Assembly: GCF_004368785.1 (NCBI RefSeq)
Contig: NZ_SODM01000005.1
Location: 186,001-250,000 of the forward strand
From: Flavobacterium sp. 270
GTDB taxonomy: Bacteria; Bacteroidota; Bacteroidia; Flavobacteriales; Flavobacteriaceae
Direction of reading: 5' to 3'
Length of the DNA stretch: 64,000 nt
This document shows, piece by piece, positions 7,866 through 14,925 of the stretch. The stretch's first letter is position 1. Each line of letters opens with the position of its first letter. The notes under the pieces were generated by a model. It was not told where the DNA came from. It was given only the letters and a program-made list of their open reading frames with translations, and made no database searches. The position numbers were made by a program, and so were the translations under genes.

Positions 7866-9269
7866 TTAAATTTTAGGAAACTTCATATCATTAAAAGTAC
7901 TTTTTTGTGCAGCAAGTTTTTCTACGTCTTGCCATTTTCTTGGAGATTCAACAGAAAGATTTTCGTAAGAATCTTTTTTTATTAAAATATCATCTTCAAT
8001 ACGAACACCAATATTCCACCATTTTTTATCGCACTTACTATTTGCCGGAATATAAATTCCTGGTTCAACGGTAATAATCATATTTTCTTTAAGCAAACCG
8101 TAATTTCCTTTGTCGTGAACATCTAGACCAAGGAAATGCGAACAACCGTGCGGATAGTAAAGATTAACTTCTTTAAGATCTTTTATAATACCAAGTTTTA
8201 ATAATCCTTCTGCCAAAACCTCTTTTGCTTTTTTATTTACATCAGAAAGAGAAGTTCCTTCTTTGCAGATTTTAAAAACCTCTTCCTGCGCATCATAAAC
8301 CAATTGATAAATTGCCTTTTGCTCTTCTGTAAATTTTCCGTTTGCCGGAATTGTTCTCGTAACATCAGCAGAATAACCGTGATATTCAGAACCAACATCC
8401 ATCAATAATAATTGATTGTCGATTTTTGTGCTGTTGTTTTCTCCGTAATGCAAAATACATCCGTTTGCACCGGCGCCAACAATTGGCGGATAACCTTCTC
8501 CTTCTGCACCATATCTTTTGTGAATATAAGCATGAATTCCGTCCGCTTCATTTTCGCTCATATCTGGGCCAACCGCTTTCATAACTTCGTTGTGGGCGAT
8601 GCAGGAAAGTTTAACGGTTTTACGCATCAATACTATTTCTTCGGGAGTTTTTATTTCCCGAAGTGAACTTGTGATTTTTGCAAATAATACTTCCGAAACT
8701 TTATCTTCTTTAGTAATTCCGGCTTTCGTTTTAAACTCTTGCAGTAAACCGTACAAATCAAAACCGCTGTTGTTGTTTTCTATATCTGTCGGAATCTGAT
8801 CATAAATTATTTTGTCAAATTTTTTAAAATCGACAGCAAAGTCTTTAAAGTCTTTACCGTTATAAACAGTCGAAAATCCTAATTTCGATTTTGTTCCATC
8901 AACACCTAAACGTCTTCCGGTCCAGGTTTCTTTAGAGGCATTTCTTTCTCTAATAAAAAAGACTTCATTGTAGGTTTCACCAGTTCCCTGCGCTTCTTTA
9001 AAAATCAATAAAACAGCATCTGGCTCTTTGTAACCTGTTAGGTAATACAAATCTGGATTTTGATGAAAATTGTAATTGATATCTCTGGAGAAAATTCTTT
9101 CTGGATATGAAAATATGACAGCAACAGAATTTGCAGGCATTAATGCTCTAAAAGCTTCTCTTCGGCCTTTATGAAATTCTTTTGAAAGATAATCTGTCGG
9201 AAGATTTTCCTGTGCGTAAACCTGAATAATAAATATAGAAAGCAAAAGAGATAAAAGAAAACGCTTCAT
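7866..9269 (-). CDS. Secreted Xaa-Pro aminopeptidase, peptidase family M24B
   Basis: It removes N-terminal residues that precede proline. A Sec signal peptide covers residues 1-19 (MKRFLLSLLLS... VYAQ), so it acts in the periplasm or outside. An aminopeptidase-P N-terminal domain (about 25-180) precedes the M24 pita-bread domain. The dinuclear metal ligands are visible: Asp in LLMDVGSEYHGYSADVTR (two Asp), His in HGCSHFLGLDVHD, and Glu in VEPGIY and RIEDD. The length of 467 residues is normal. It is monocistronic between two palindromic repeats. Role: probably peptide scavenging, by inference from the signal peptide. Confidence 0.92.
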   Translation of the reverse strand: MKRFLLSLLLSIFIIQVYAQENLPTDYLSKEFHKGRREAFRALMPANSVAVIFSYPERIFSRDINYNFHQNPDLYYLTGYKEPDAVLLIFKEAQGTGETYNEVFFIRERNASKETWTGRRLGVDGTKSKLGFSTVYNGKDFKDFAVDFKKFDKIIYDQIPTDIENNNSGFDLYGLLQEFKTKAGITKEDKVSEVLFAKITSSLREIKTPEEIVLMRKTVKLSCIAHNEVMKAVGPDMSENEADGIHAYIHKRYGAEGEGYPPIVGAGANGCILHYGENNSTKIDNQLLLMDVGSEYHGYSADVTRTIPANGKFTEEQKAIYQLVYDAQEEVFKICKEGTSLSDVNKKAKEVLAEGLLKLGIIKDLKEVNLYYPHGCSHFLGLDVHDKGNYGLLKENMIITVEPGIYIPANSKCDKKWWNIGVRIEDDILIKKDSYENLSVESPRKWQDVEKLAAQKSTFNDMKFPKI

Positions 9270-9323
9270 TTTTTGTGGTTTTGATTGTGGTTTAATACCT
9301 GCAAATTACAAAAAAAAATGGTT

Positions 9324-9402
9324 GCCACGAATTACACGAATTTCACTAATTTTTTTCTTGAAAAGCTTAATTGTAATTTGTGAAATTTGTGTAATTCGTG
9401 GC
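9324..9402. repeat. Dispersed palindrome family C, copy 2
   Basis: 23-bp arms (9324-9346 and 9380-9402) beginning GCCACGAATTACAC match in 22 of 23 positions and enclose a 33-bp loop. It sits between the divergent-side gap of the aminopeptidase gene and the msr operon terminator. Confidence 0.8.
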
Positions 9403-9409
9403 GAAAAAC

Positions 9410-9441
9410 AAAAAAGCCACCCATAAAAATGGACGGCTTTT
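9410..9441 (-). terminator. Terminator of the msrB-msrA operon
   Basis: AAAAGCC pairs with GGCTTTT and the inner CAT/ATG positions extend the stem; on the minus strand the hairpin is followed by a T-rich run. It lies 23 bp after the msrA stop. Confidence 0.6.
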
Positions 9442-9463
9442 CGTGAATAATAATTAGTAACCT

Positions 9464-10081
9464 TTATTTCTTTTTTAATTTGTCTTTAAAAACTTTTTCA
9501 AATTTTTCTATTTTCGGCTGAATTACCATTTTGCAATACGGCTGATTTTTGTTGTTTGCATAATAATTCTGATGATAATCTTCGGCTTTATAGAAAACTT
9601 TAAAAGGTTCTACTTTTGTAACAATCGGACTGTTGTAAACTTTTGCTTTGTTTAATTCGGCAATAATGCTTTGAGCCGCCTTCTTTTGTTCTTCGTTTTT
9701 ATAAAAAATCACAGAACGATATTGTGTTCCAACATCTGCGCCTTGTCTGTTTAGTGTTGTTGGATCATGAACGGTAAAGAAAACTTTAAAAATTTCATTA
9801 ATATCGGTTACGTTTTTATCGTACGTAATCTGAACCACTTCGGCATGGCCGGTTTCTCCTGTACAAACTTCTTCGTAAGAAGGGTTGGCAACATTTCCGC
9901 CAGAAAATCCAGAAACTACAGATTTTACGCCGTTGAGGTTTTCATAAACTGCTTCGACACACCAATAACAGCCACCGCCAAGGGTAATAGTTTCTAGGTT
10001 TGAAGCTTTTTTTGCCGTGGTATTTTGTGCAAAACCGTTTAAGGATAATGCGAAAAGGCAGAATAAAAATATATTTTTCAT
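9464..10081 (-). CDS. msrA: Exported peptide-methionine (S)-S-oxide reductase
   Basis: It reduces methionine S-sulfoxide in proteins. The catalytic motif GGCYWC appears soon after the signal peptide, with the nucleophilic Cys first. Other family signatures are GYSGG-like (SGFSGG), GHAEVVQITYD and the end motif YHQNYY. A Sec signal peptide covers about residues 1-18 (ending NGFAQ), so the enzyme works outside the cytoplasm. It lies 6 bp after msrB on the same strand; the two together handle both sulfoxide diastereomers. Length 205 is normal for a single-domain secreted MsrA. Confidence 0.96.
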   Translation of the reverse strand: MKNIFLFCLFALSLNGFAQNTTAKKASNLETITLGGGCYWCVEAVYENLNGVKSVVSGFSGGNVANPSYEEVCTGETGHAEVVQITYDKNVTDINEIFKVFFTVHDPTTLNRQGADVGTQYRSVIFYKNEEQKKAAQSIIAELNKAKVYNSPIVTKVEPFKVFYKAEDYHQNYYANNKNQPYCKMVIQPKIEKFEKVFKDKLKKK

Positions 10082-10087
10082 GTTTAA

Positions 10088-10642
10088 TTATTTAGAATCA
10101 GGAATAAAATCTAGAGCAATTGAGTTCATGCAGTAACGTTTTCCGGTAGGAGCAGGGCCGTCATCAAACAAATGTCCTAAATGTCCGCCGCATCTGCCGC
10201 AAAGTGCTTCAATACGTTCCATTCCCAGTGAATTATCGTTTTTATAAACGACACTTTTTTTGCTGTCTTGTTCAAAAAAACTTGGCCAGCCGCAGCTGCT
10301 TGAGAATTTAGCGGTCGATCTAAAAAGTTTATTACCGCAAGAAGCACAATAATAGGTTCCTTTTTCATCAGTATTCCAATATTTTCCCGTAAAAGGTCTT
10401 TCTGTATCGGCTTCGCGCATTACAGCATATACATCGTCTGGTAATACTTTTTTCCATTCGGCATCACTCACATTAAGTTTTGTAGTATCTGTATTAGAAT
10501 AATAAGGATTTCCGGGTTTCTTGATCACGTTTTCCATAGTTGTAGATTTTGTTTGCTGCTTTTTTGAATTTTGTCCGCATGCCTGCAAAATAAAAAGCGG
10601 GATCAAAAGGCAAAGGCTGAAAAAATGAGTTTTTGTTTTCAT
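10088..10642 (-). CDS. msrB: Lipoprotein peptide-methionine (R)-S-oxide reductase
   Basis: It reduces methionine R-sulfoxide. Two zinc CxxC pairs are visible (CASC and CGRC), and the catalytic Cys lies in RYCMNSIAL. The N-terminus is a lipoprotein signal with lipobox FILQAC, so the enzyme is probably tethered to a membrane facing the periplasm. It is the first gene of a two-gene operon with msrA (6-bp gap). A TATCTTTG element upstream supports the start. The pair is a periplasmic repair system for oxidised methionine, by analogy with other exported Msr proteins. Confidence 0.96.
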   Translation of the reverse strand: MKTKTHFFSLCLLIPLFILQACGQNSKKQQTKSTTMENVIKKPGNPYYSNTDTTKLNVSDAEWKKVLPDDVYAVMREADTERPFTGKYWNTDEKGTYYCASCGNKLFRSTAKFSSSCGWPSFFEQDSKKSVVYKNDNSLGMERIEALCGRCGGHLGHLFDDGPAPTGKRYCMNSIALDFIPDSK

Positions 10643-10667
10643 GTTATGAGGCTTTAATTTTGTAATT

Positions 10668-10675
10668 CAAAGATA
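10668..10675 (-). promoter_or_regulatory. -7 promoter element of msrB-msrA
   Basis: The minus strand reads TATCTTTG, matching TAnnTTTG, 25 bp before the msrB ATG. A -33 TTG is not obvious. Confidence 0.5.
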
Positions 10676-10909
10676 CGTCGAGAGTTGGTCTTGAAATGTC
10701 GTCTAGATTACAATTGAGATTATTTTAAGTATGTTTTAACTTTTCATTATTTACGTAAAACGACAGGCTGTAGTTTTTGTTTCTTGTTTTTAAAGGTTTT
10801 TGGATTTATAGCAAAATGTAAAGCATTGTTAATCAATTTTTTGAAAATTAAGAAGTGAGTTAAACTTTTCACAATCTTCTCTAGGATTTTCAAGCCATTT
10901 CTTTTTTCG

Positions 10910-10917
10910 TATTTTTG
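10910..10917 (+). promoter_or_regulatory. -7 promoter element of idi
   Basis: TATTTTTG matches TAnnTTTG and lies 17 bp before the idi ATG, the usual distance for a short leader. Confidence 0.5.
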
Positions 10918-10934
10918 TTAAATCAACACGCCTT

Positions 10935-11462
10935 ATGATAGAAGAAAACGTAATATTAGTTAATCAAAATGATGAGCAGATTGGCTTAATGCCAAAATTA
11001 GAAGCACATGAAAAAGCAGTTTTACACCGCGCTTTTTCGGTTTTTATTTTAAATAGTAAAAATGAAATCATGCTGCAGCAGCGTGCGCATCAAAAATACC
11101 ATTCGCCTTTACTTTGGACTAATACTTGTTGTAGTCATCAGCGAGAAGGCGAAACCAATATTGAAGCCGGAAGCCGAAGATTGTTTGAAGAAATGGGTTT
11201 TAAAACAGAATTGAAAGAACTCTTTCATTTTATATATAAAGCTCCTTTTGATAATGGCCTTACAGAACACGAACTGGATCATGTTATGATAGGATATTAT
11301 AATGATAATCCATACATAAATACAGAAGAAGTCGAAGATTGGAAGTGGATGAAAATTGAAGATGTTAAAACAGATATTGAAAAACAGCCCGAAATATATA
11401 CGGTTTGGTTTAAAATAATTTTTGATGAATTTTACCATTATTTAGAAGATCATAAGATTTAA
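10935..11462 (+). CDS. idi: Isopentenyl-diphosphate delta-isomerase, type I
   Basis: It interconverts isopentenyl and dimethylallyl diphosphate for isoprenoid synthesis (menaquinone, carotenoids, undecaprenyl phosphate). It is a Nudix-fold protein of 175 residues. The catalytic Cys lies in TNTCCSH and the Nudix-like helix is EAGSRRLFEEMGF. A second conserved region, EHELDHVMIG, supplies acidic metal ligands. The length fits the short bacterial type I form. It heads a likely run idi, PTPS-type gene and bcp with gaps of 20 and 4 bp. Confidence 0.96.
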   Translation: MIEENVILVNQNDEQIGLMPKLEAHEKAVLHRAFSVFILNSKNEIMLQQRAHQKYHSPLLWTNTCCSHQREGETNIEAGSRRLFEEMGFKTELKELFHFIYKAPFDNGLTEHELDHVMIGYYNDNPYINTEEVEDWKWMKIEDVKTDIEKQPEIYTVWFKIIFDEFYHYLEDHKI

Positions 11463-11482
11463 CCTAGCTAACCAAAAACCTA

Positions 11483-11893
11483 ATGAGAGTAACCATATCA
11501 AGAAAAGCACATTTTAATGCTGCACATCGACTGCATCGAAAAGATTGGACAGAGGAAAAAAACAATGCTGTTTTTGGAAAATGCAACAATCCCAATTTTC
11601 ATGGTCACAATTATGGTTTAACAGTAAGTGTTACAGGAAAAATTGACCCGGAAACTGGTTTTGTTTTAGATGTGAAAGTATTAGCGGATATTATACTTGA
11701 AGAAGTAGAAATTCCGTTTGATCACAAAAATCTGAATCTGGATGTACCGGAATTTCAAGATTTAAATCCAACTGCCGAAAATATCGCTGTTGTGATATGG
11801 AATAAAATTAAAAAAAGAATTCAGCCCGATTTTGATTTAGAAATCGTGCTTTATGAAACGGACCGCAATTTTGTAACTTATAAAGGAGAATAA
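11483..11893 (+). CDS. 6-pyruvoyl-tetrahydropterin synthase / 6-carboxytetrahydropterin synthase family
   Basis: A zinc enzyme of 136 residues acting on dihydroneopterin triphosphate, either for tetrahydrobiopterin or for queuosine. Zinc histidines are in NAAHRL and HGHNY. The catalytic Cys lies in GKCNNPNFHGHNY. This spacing, and segments such as DHKNLNLDVP, TAENIAVVIW and the end YKGE, resemble animal PTPS more than the short QueD proteins, as far as I remember those sequences. It sits between idi and bcp, which does not decide the pathway; no other pterin or queuosine gene is in the window. The fold is certain; the choice between PTPS and QueD activity is open. Confidence 0.88.
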   Translation: MRVTISRKAHFNAAHRLHRKDWTEEKNNAVFGKCNNPNFHGHNYGLTVSVTGKIDPETGFVLDVKVLADIILEEVEIPFDHKNLNLDVPEFQDLNPTAENIAVVIWNKIKKRIQPDFDLEIVLYETDRNFVTYKGE

Positions 11894-11897
11894 TAAA

Positions 11898-12356
11898 ATG
11901 TCATTAAAAATAGGAGATATAGTTCCGAATTTTATTGCAAAAGATAATCACGGAGAAATTTTTGAAAGCAAAAGTGTTTTAGGAAGAAAGCCGCTGGTAA
12001 TTTATTTTTACCCAAAAGATAATACGCCGGGATGTACAACAGAAGCCTGTAGTTTTAGAGATCAATACGAAGATTTTAAAGACTTGGGCGCCGAGGTAAT
12101 TGGCATTAGCAGTGATAGTGTAAAATCGCATCATAAATTTGCAGACAAGCACAAACTGCCTTTTATTCTATTATCTGATCGGGATAAGAAATTAAGACAT
12201 CTTTTTGGTGTGCGGAATAATTTATTTGGACTTCTGCCGGGAAGAGTAACTTATGTTATAGATAGAAATGGAGTCGTTATTTATATTTTTGATAGTATGA
12301 ATGCTTCCAAACATATTCCGAAAGCATTAGAAATAATGAAGGAATTAGTATTATAG
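11898..12356 (+). CDS. bcp: Thiol peroxidase, Bcp/PrxQ-type peroxiredoxin
   Basis: It reduces hydrogen peroxide and organic peroxides with electrons from thioredoxin. The peroxidatic Cys is in the motif TPGCTTEAC, with the resolving Cys five residues later as in atypical 2-Cys PrxQ. The following Arg in CSFRDQY and the conserved SSDSVKSHHKF segment fit the family. There is no signal peptide, so it acts in the cytoplasm. It begins 4 bp after the upstream stop and is therefore translated from the same message. Length 152 is standard. Confidence 0.95.
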   Translation: MSLKIGDIVPNFIAKDNHGEIFESKSVLGRKPLVIYFYPKDNTPGCTTEACSFRDQYEDFKDLGAEVIGISSDSVKSHHKFADKHKLPFILLSDRDKKLRHLFGVRNNLFGLLPGRVTYVIDRNGVVIYIFDSMNASKHIPKALEIMKELVL

Positions 12357-12413
12357 ATTCAAAAAATAGTATTAGATAAGTATTAAATTAATAAAGATAT
12401 TAGCCTTAAAAAG

Positions 12414-13382
12414 ATGAACCAAAATTTATACCCTTTACAATTTGAGCCCATTTTAAAAGAAAGAATCTGGGGAGGAGAAAAACTTAAAACAATTCTTAAC
12501 AAACCAATCACTTCTAAAATTACTGGCGAAAGCTGGGAATTATCTACTGTAGAAGGTGATGTAAGTGTTGTTTCAAACGGAGATTTGAAAGGAAAATCGT
12601 TGACAGAACTTATCGATGAGACTCCAAATGAAATCCTTGGAACAAAAGTACATGAGCGTTTTGGAAAACAATTTCCGCTTCTTTTTAAATATTTGGATGC
12701 AAGAGAAGATCTTTCAATTCAAGTTCACCCAAACGATAAATTGGCAAAAGAACGTCATAACTCATTTGGTAAAACCGAAATGTGGTACGTAACGCAAGCC
12801 GATGCTGATGCAAGAATTATTGTTGGTTTTAAAGAAAATTCAAGTAAAGAAGAATATTTAAAACATCTAAACGATAAAACTTTAGTTTCTATTCTTGATA
12901 CCGTAAAAGCGAAACCTGGAGACGTTTTCTTTTTAGAAACAGGAACTGTTCATGCTATTGGCGCAGGATTAGTTGTTGCAGAAATTCAGCAGACTTCTGA
13001 TATTACGTATCGTTTGTATGATTTTGATCGTAAAGACGCACAGGGAAACACAAGAGAACTTCATGTAGATTTAGCGCTAGACGCTATTAACTATAATAAA
13101 GTAGAAACTCAGAAAAAATACGAGACAAAAGCAAACACTTCTAATGTTGTGGTAGATTGTCCTTATTTTACAACAAATTTTCTTCCGTTAGAAGATAAGG
13201 TGGAGATTTCTAAATCTGGAGAAACTTTTACCGTATATATGTGTATCGAAGGAAGTTTTGAAATTGAATATAATGGTTTCAAACATACTTACATAAAAGG
13301 TGATACCGTTTTGGTTCCGGCTGCGATAAATGCATTTATTTTGAGCGGAAAAGCTTCAATTTTAGAAATTTACATTTCATAG
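12414..13382 (+). CDS. manA: Mannose-6-phosphate isomerase, class I
   Basis: It interconverts fructose 6-phosphate and mannose 6-phosphate, feeding GDP-mannose and polysaccharide synthesis. It is a zinc cupin of 322 residues. Zinc ligands are in the motif SIQVHPND (Gln and His), Glu in GKTEMWY, and His in ETGTVHAIG. The second conserved stretch is EIQQTSDITYRLYDFDR. The short length matches the Bacteroidetes/Firmicutes class without the inserted helical domain. It follows bcp by 57 bp and could be its own unit. Confidence 0.95.
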   Translation: MNQNLYPLQFEPILKERIWGGEKLKTILNKPITSKITGESWELSTVEGDVSVVSNGDLKGKSLTELIDETPNEILGTKVHERFGKQFPLLFKYLDAREDLSIQVHPNDKLAKERHNSFGKTEMWYVTQADADARIIVGFKENSSKEEYLKHLNDKTLVSILDTVKAKPGDVFFLETGTVHAIGAGLVVAEIQQTSDITYRLYDFDRKDAQGNTRELHVDLALDAINYNKVETQKKYETKANTSNVVVDCPYFTTNFLPLEDKVEISKSGETFTVYMCIEGSFEIEYNGFKHTYIKGDTVLVPAAINAFILSGKASILEIYIS

Positions 13383-13404
13383 CACGTAATATAAAGATAA
13401 TGTG

Positions 13405-13412
13405 TACTTTTG
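13405..13412 (+). promoter_or_regulatory. -7 promoter element of the 88-aa protein gene
   Basis: TACTTTTG matches TAnnTTTG and lies 27 bp before the ATG at 13440. It overlaps the TTG at 13410 that could otherwise be read as an earlier start, which decides in favour of the ATG. Confidence 0.55.
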
Positions 13413-13439
13413 CAGTCGCAAATTAAAATTAAAAATAAA

Positions 13440-13706
13440 ATGGCAAACGTTAAGAATTTAAAGAAAGACATCAATTTCGTATTAGGAGATATTATTGAAG
13501 CAATTTACTTGTTTGAAATGTCAACAGCAGGAAATCCAACTCCAGAAACGAATGCTTTGATCGATGAAGCTATTGCTGCATTTGATACTTTGATCACAAA
13601 AGTGAACGCAAAGAACGTTGAAAACAAAAAAGCGCACTTCAAACAAATCAATGTTGAATTAGAACAAACAGCTAATCAATTGATTACTAAAATCAACGAA
13701 TTGTAA
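13440..13706 (+). CDS. Small conserved helical protein, unknown function (88 aa)
   Basis: The protein starts MANVKNLKKDINFVLGDIIEA and is almost entirely predicted helix with an acidic face, ending in a QTANQLITKINEL helix. There is no signal peptide or membrane segment. I do not know a function. The start at the ATG 13440 is chosen because the upstream TTG lies inside the promoter element. It has its own promoter, is short and strongly basic at the N-terminus, and is directly upstream of tRNA-Thr genes; similar small proteins are widespread in flavobacteria as I remember. Confidence 0.75.
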   Translation: MANVKNLKKDINFVLGDIIEAIYLFEMSTAGNPTPETNALIDEAIAAFDTLITKVNAKNVENKKAHFKQINVELEQTANQLITKINEL

Positions 13707-13738
13707 GCAAAAAAAAATTATAAAAAGTGCAAATATAT

Positions 13739-13769
13739 TTTGGAAAAACGAAAAACCGCCTTATATTTG
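13739..13769 (+). promoter_or_regulatory. Promoter of the tRNA-Thr genes (TTTG-N19-TATATTTG)
   Basis: TTTG at 13739-13742 and TATATTTG at 13762-13769 are separated by exactly 19 bp, a full consensus Bacteroidetes promoter. The first tRNA begins 16 bp later. Confidence 0.75.
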
Positions 13770-13784
13770 CACCCGTAATGAGTC

Positions 13785-13858
13785 GCCAGCGTAGCTCAGT
13801 TGGCTAGAGCAGCTGATTTGTAATCAGCAGGTCGTGGGTTCGAGTCCCTCCGCCGGCT
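13785..13858 (+). tRNA. tRNA-Thr(TGT), copy 1
   Basis: A 74-nt cloverleaf. The D arm contains GCTCAGTTGGCTAGAGC, the anticodon loop is TTTGTAA with anticodon TGT (reads ACA, Thr), and the T loop is TTCGAGT. The acceptor arms are GCCAGCG and CGCCGGC, which leaves A4 opposite C69. The CCA end is not encoded beyond T-CA. It is identical to the copy 183 bp downstream. Confidence 0.95.
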
Positions 13859-13868
13859 CAACAAAAAG

Positions 13869-13895
13869 AAACCATCACTTCTGTGATGGTTTTTT
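13869..13895 (+). terminator. Terminator after tRNA-Thr copy 1
   Basis: AAACCATCAC pairs with GTGATGGTTT around TTCT, followed by a T-run. The same stem core is repeated after the second copy. Confidence 0.85.
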
Positions 13896-13967
13896 CCGTT
13901 ATAATAGAGGGCAGTCTTATTTTTAGAACTCAAAATCTACTAATAATTGCACTTTAAATGAGTCGTC

Positions 13968-14041
13968 GCCAGCGTAGCTCAGTTGGCTAGAGCAGCTGAT
14001 TTGTAATCAGCAGGTCGTGGGTTCGAGTCCCTCCGCCGGCT
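13968..14041 (+). tRNA. tRNA-Thr(TGT), copy 2
   Basis: Identical to copy 1 over all 74 nt, including the A4-C69 mismatch. A few upstream bases (ATGAGTCG) are also shared, suggesting a tandem duplication of tRNA plus flanks. No good promoter was found between the copies, so it may depend on read-through or on a weak promoter near 13941. Confidence 0.95.
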
Positions 14042-14047
14042 CATCGT

Positions 14048-14080
14048 AAAACCATCACTTTTTGTGATGGTTTTTTTTTT
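14048..14080 (+). terminator. Terminator after tRNA-Thr copy 2
   Basis: ACCATCAC pairs with GTGATGG(T) around a T5 loop, with a run of at least ten T. It is the duplicate of the terminator at 13869-13895. Confidence 0.85.
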
Positions 14081-14110
14081 GCTCCTAAATCAAATAGTGT
14101 CTCGTAGTTT

Positions 14111-14272
14111 GTCATTTCGACGAAGGAGAAATCACACTCGTAACCACAATACATTTAAACTTTGACAAAGATCAATCAAAGCAATTCCTCAATTCTGTCA
14201 TTTAAAAAATGGAATCAAATTAATATTCCATCATTGTGATTACGAGTGTGATTTCTCCTTCGTCGAAATGAC
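14111..14272. repeat. Dispersed palindrome family A, copy 2
   Basis: 40-bp arms (14111-14150 and 14233-14272) match in 39 of 40 positions, with an 82-bp interior. The first 23 bases of the arm are those of the element at 3151-3246. The right flank again carries TTGGAATTTGGAATTTCTG (14305-14323). The remainder of the 14042-14395 gap holds nothing else that I can see except the promoter below. Confidence 0.85.
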
Positions 14273-14360
14273 AAGATTGTGGAAATACATATTATAATTG
14301 AAAATTGGAATTTGGAATTTCTGATTTTGAATATTAAAAATTTTATAACCTTATTTTTCT

Positions 14361-14368
14361 TATGTTTG
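14361..14368 (+). promoter_or_regulatory. -7 promoter element of the DUF5362-like gene
   Basis: TATGTTTG matches TAnnTTTG and is 28 bp before the ATG at 14396. Confidence 0.45.
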
Positions 14369-14395
14369 TTACTTAACCAAAAAACATAATAACAA

Positions 14396-14851
14396 ATGGA
14401 AGACAATTCAGTTTTTGAAAATTTTGAGTTACAGCTCAACCAAACTGCAAAGGATTTTTTAAAAGAAACCGCTAAGTGGGCTTATTTCTTATCTATTTTA
14501 GGTTTTATTTTAATTGGGTTTTTAGTAATAATTGCAGTTTTTGCCGGCACTTTTCTTGCTTCAATGGGAAGTATTGTACCGGGAATGGGCGGAATGGGTG
14601 GCTCTTTTGGATTAGTAATGGGAATTCTGTATTTCGGAATCGCTGCGCTTTATTTTTTTCCTGTTTATTATCTGTTTAAATTTGCTTCTAATACAAAAGC
14701 GGCCTTTAGAGATAACGATTCAGAAGCACTGACTAATTCTTTGGGTTATTTAAAATCGCATTATAAGTTTATTGGTATTATGACAGTTGTCATTTTAGGA
14801 TTCTATGTTCTAATGATAGTATTAATGTTTTTAGGAGCATTAATGAGATAA
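14396..14851 (+). CDS. DUF5362-like small membrane protein
   Basis: 151 residues with three or four membrane segments. A soluble N-terminal stretch of about 25 residues is followed by a helix near residues 28-50 (FLSILGFILIGFLVII...). A glycine/methionine-rich loop (GMGGMGGSFG) joins it to a second helix, and a last helix lies near 128-150. A short conserved segment between the last helices (NTKAAFRDNDSEAL) is on the cytoplasmic side. It looks like the DUF5362 family; function unknown. It is a single gene with its own promoter and terminator. Confidence 0.75.
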   Translation: MEDNSVFENFELQLNQTAKDFLKETAKWAYFLSILGFILIGFLVIIAVFAGTFLASMGSIVPGMGGMGGSFGLVMGILYFGIAALYFFPVYYLFKFASNTKAAFRDNDSEALTNSLGYLKSHYKFIGIMTVVILGFYVLMIVLMFLGALMR

Positions 14852-14871
14852 TGCAAATATTCATTTATAAA

Positions 14872-14900
14872 AAAAACGTCCTGAATTTCAGGACGTTTTT
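14872..14900. terminator. Bidirectional terminator
   Basis: AAAAACGTCCTGAA pairs with TTCAGGACGTTTTT between the convergent DUF5362-like and DUF4369 genes; A-run on one side and T-run on the other. Confidence 0.8.
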
Positions 14901-14925
14901 CTTTTAAATATAATTTTTTTGAAAA

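Noticed and set aside
13410..13439. Earlier TTG start for the 88-aa protein
   Set aside because: The TTG is part of the promoter element TACTTTTG; the ATG at 13440 has normal leader spacing.
13785..14080. tRNA-Thr pair as an attachment site for an integrated element
   Set aside because: No integrase or phage gene lies nearby and the second copy is a full tRNA with its own terminator, which fits plain tandem duplication.
14215..14439. Minus-strand ORF of 74 codons
   Set aside because: It covers the right arm of the second family A palindrome and overlaps the start of a convincing gene on the other strand.
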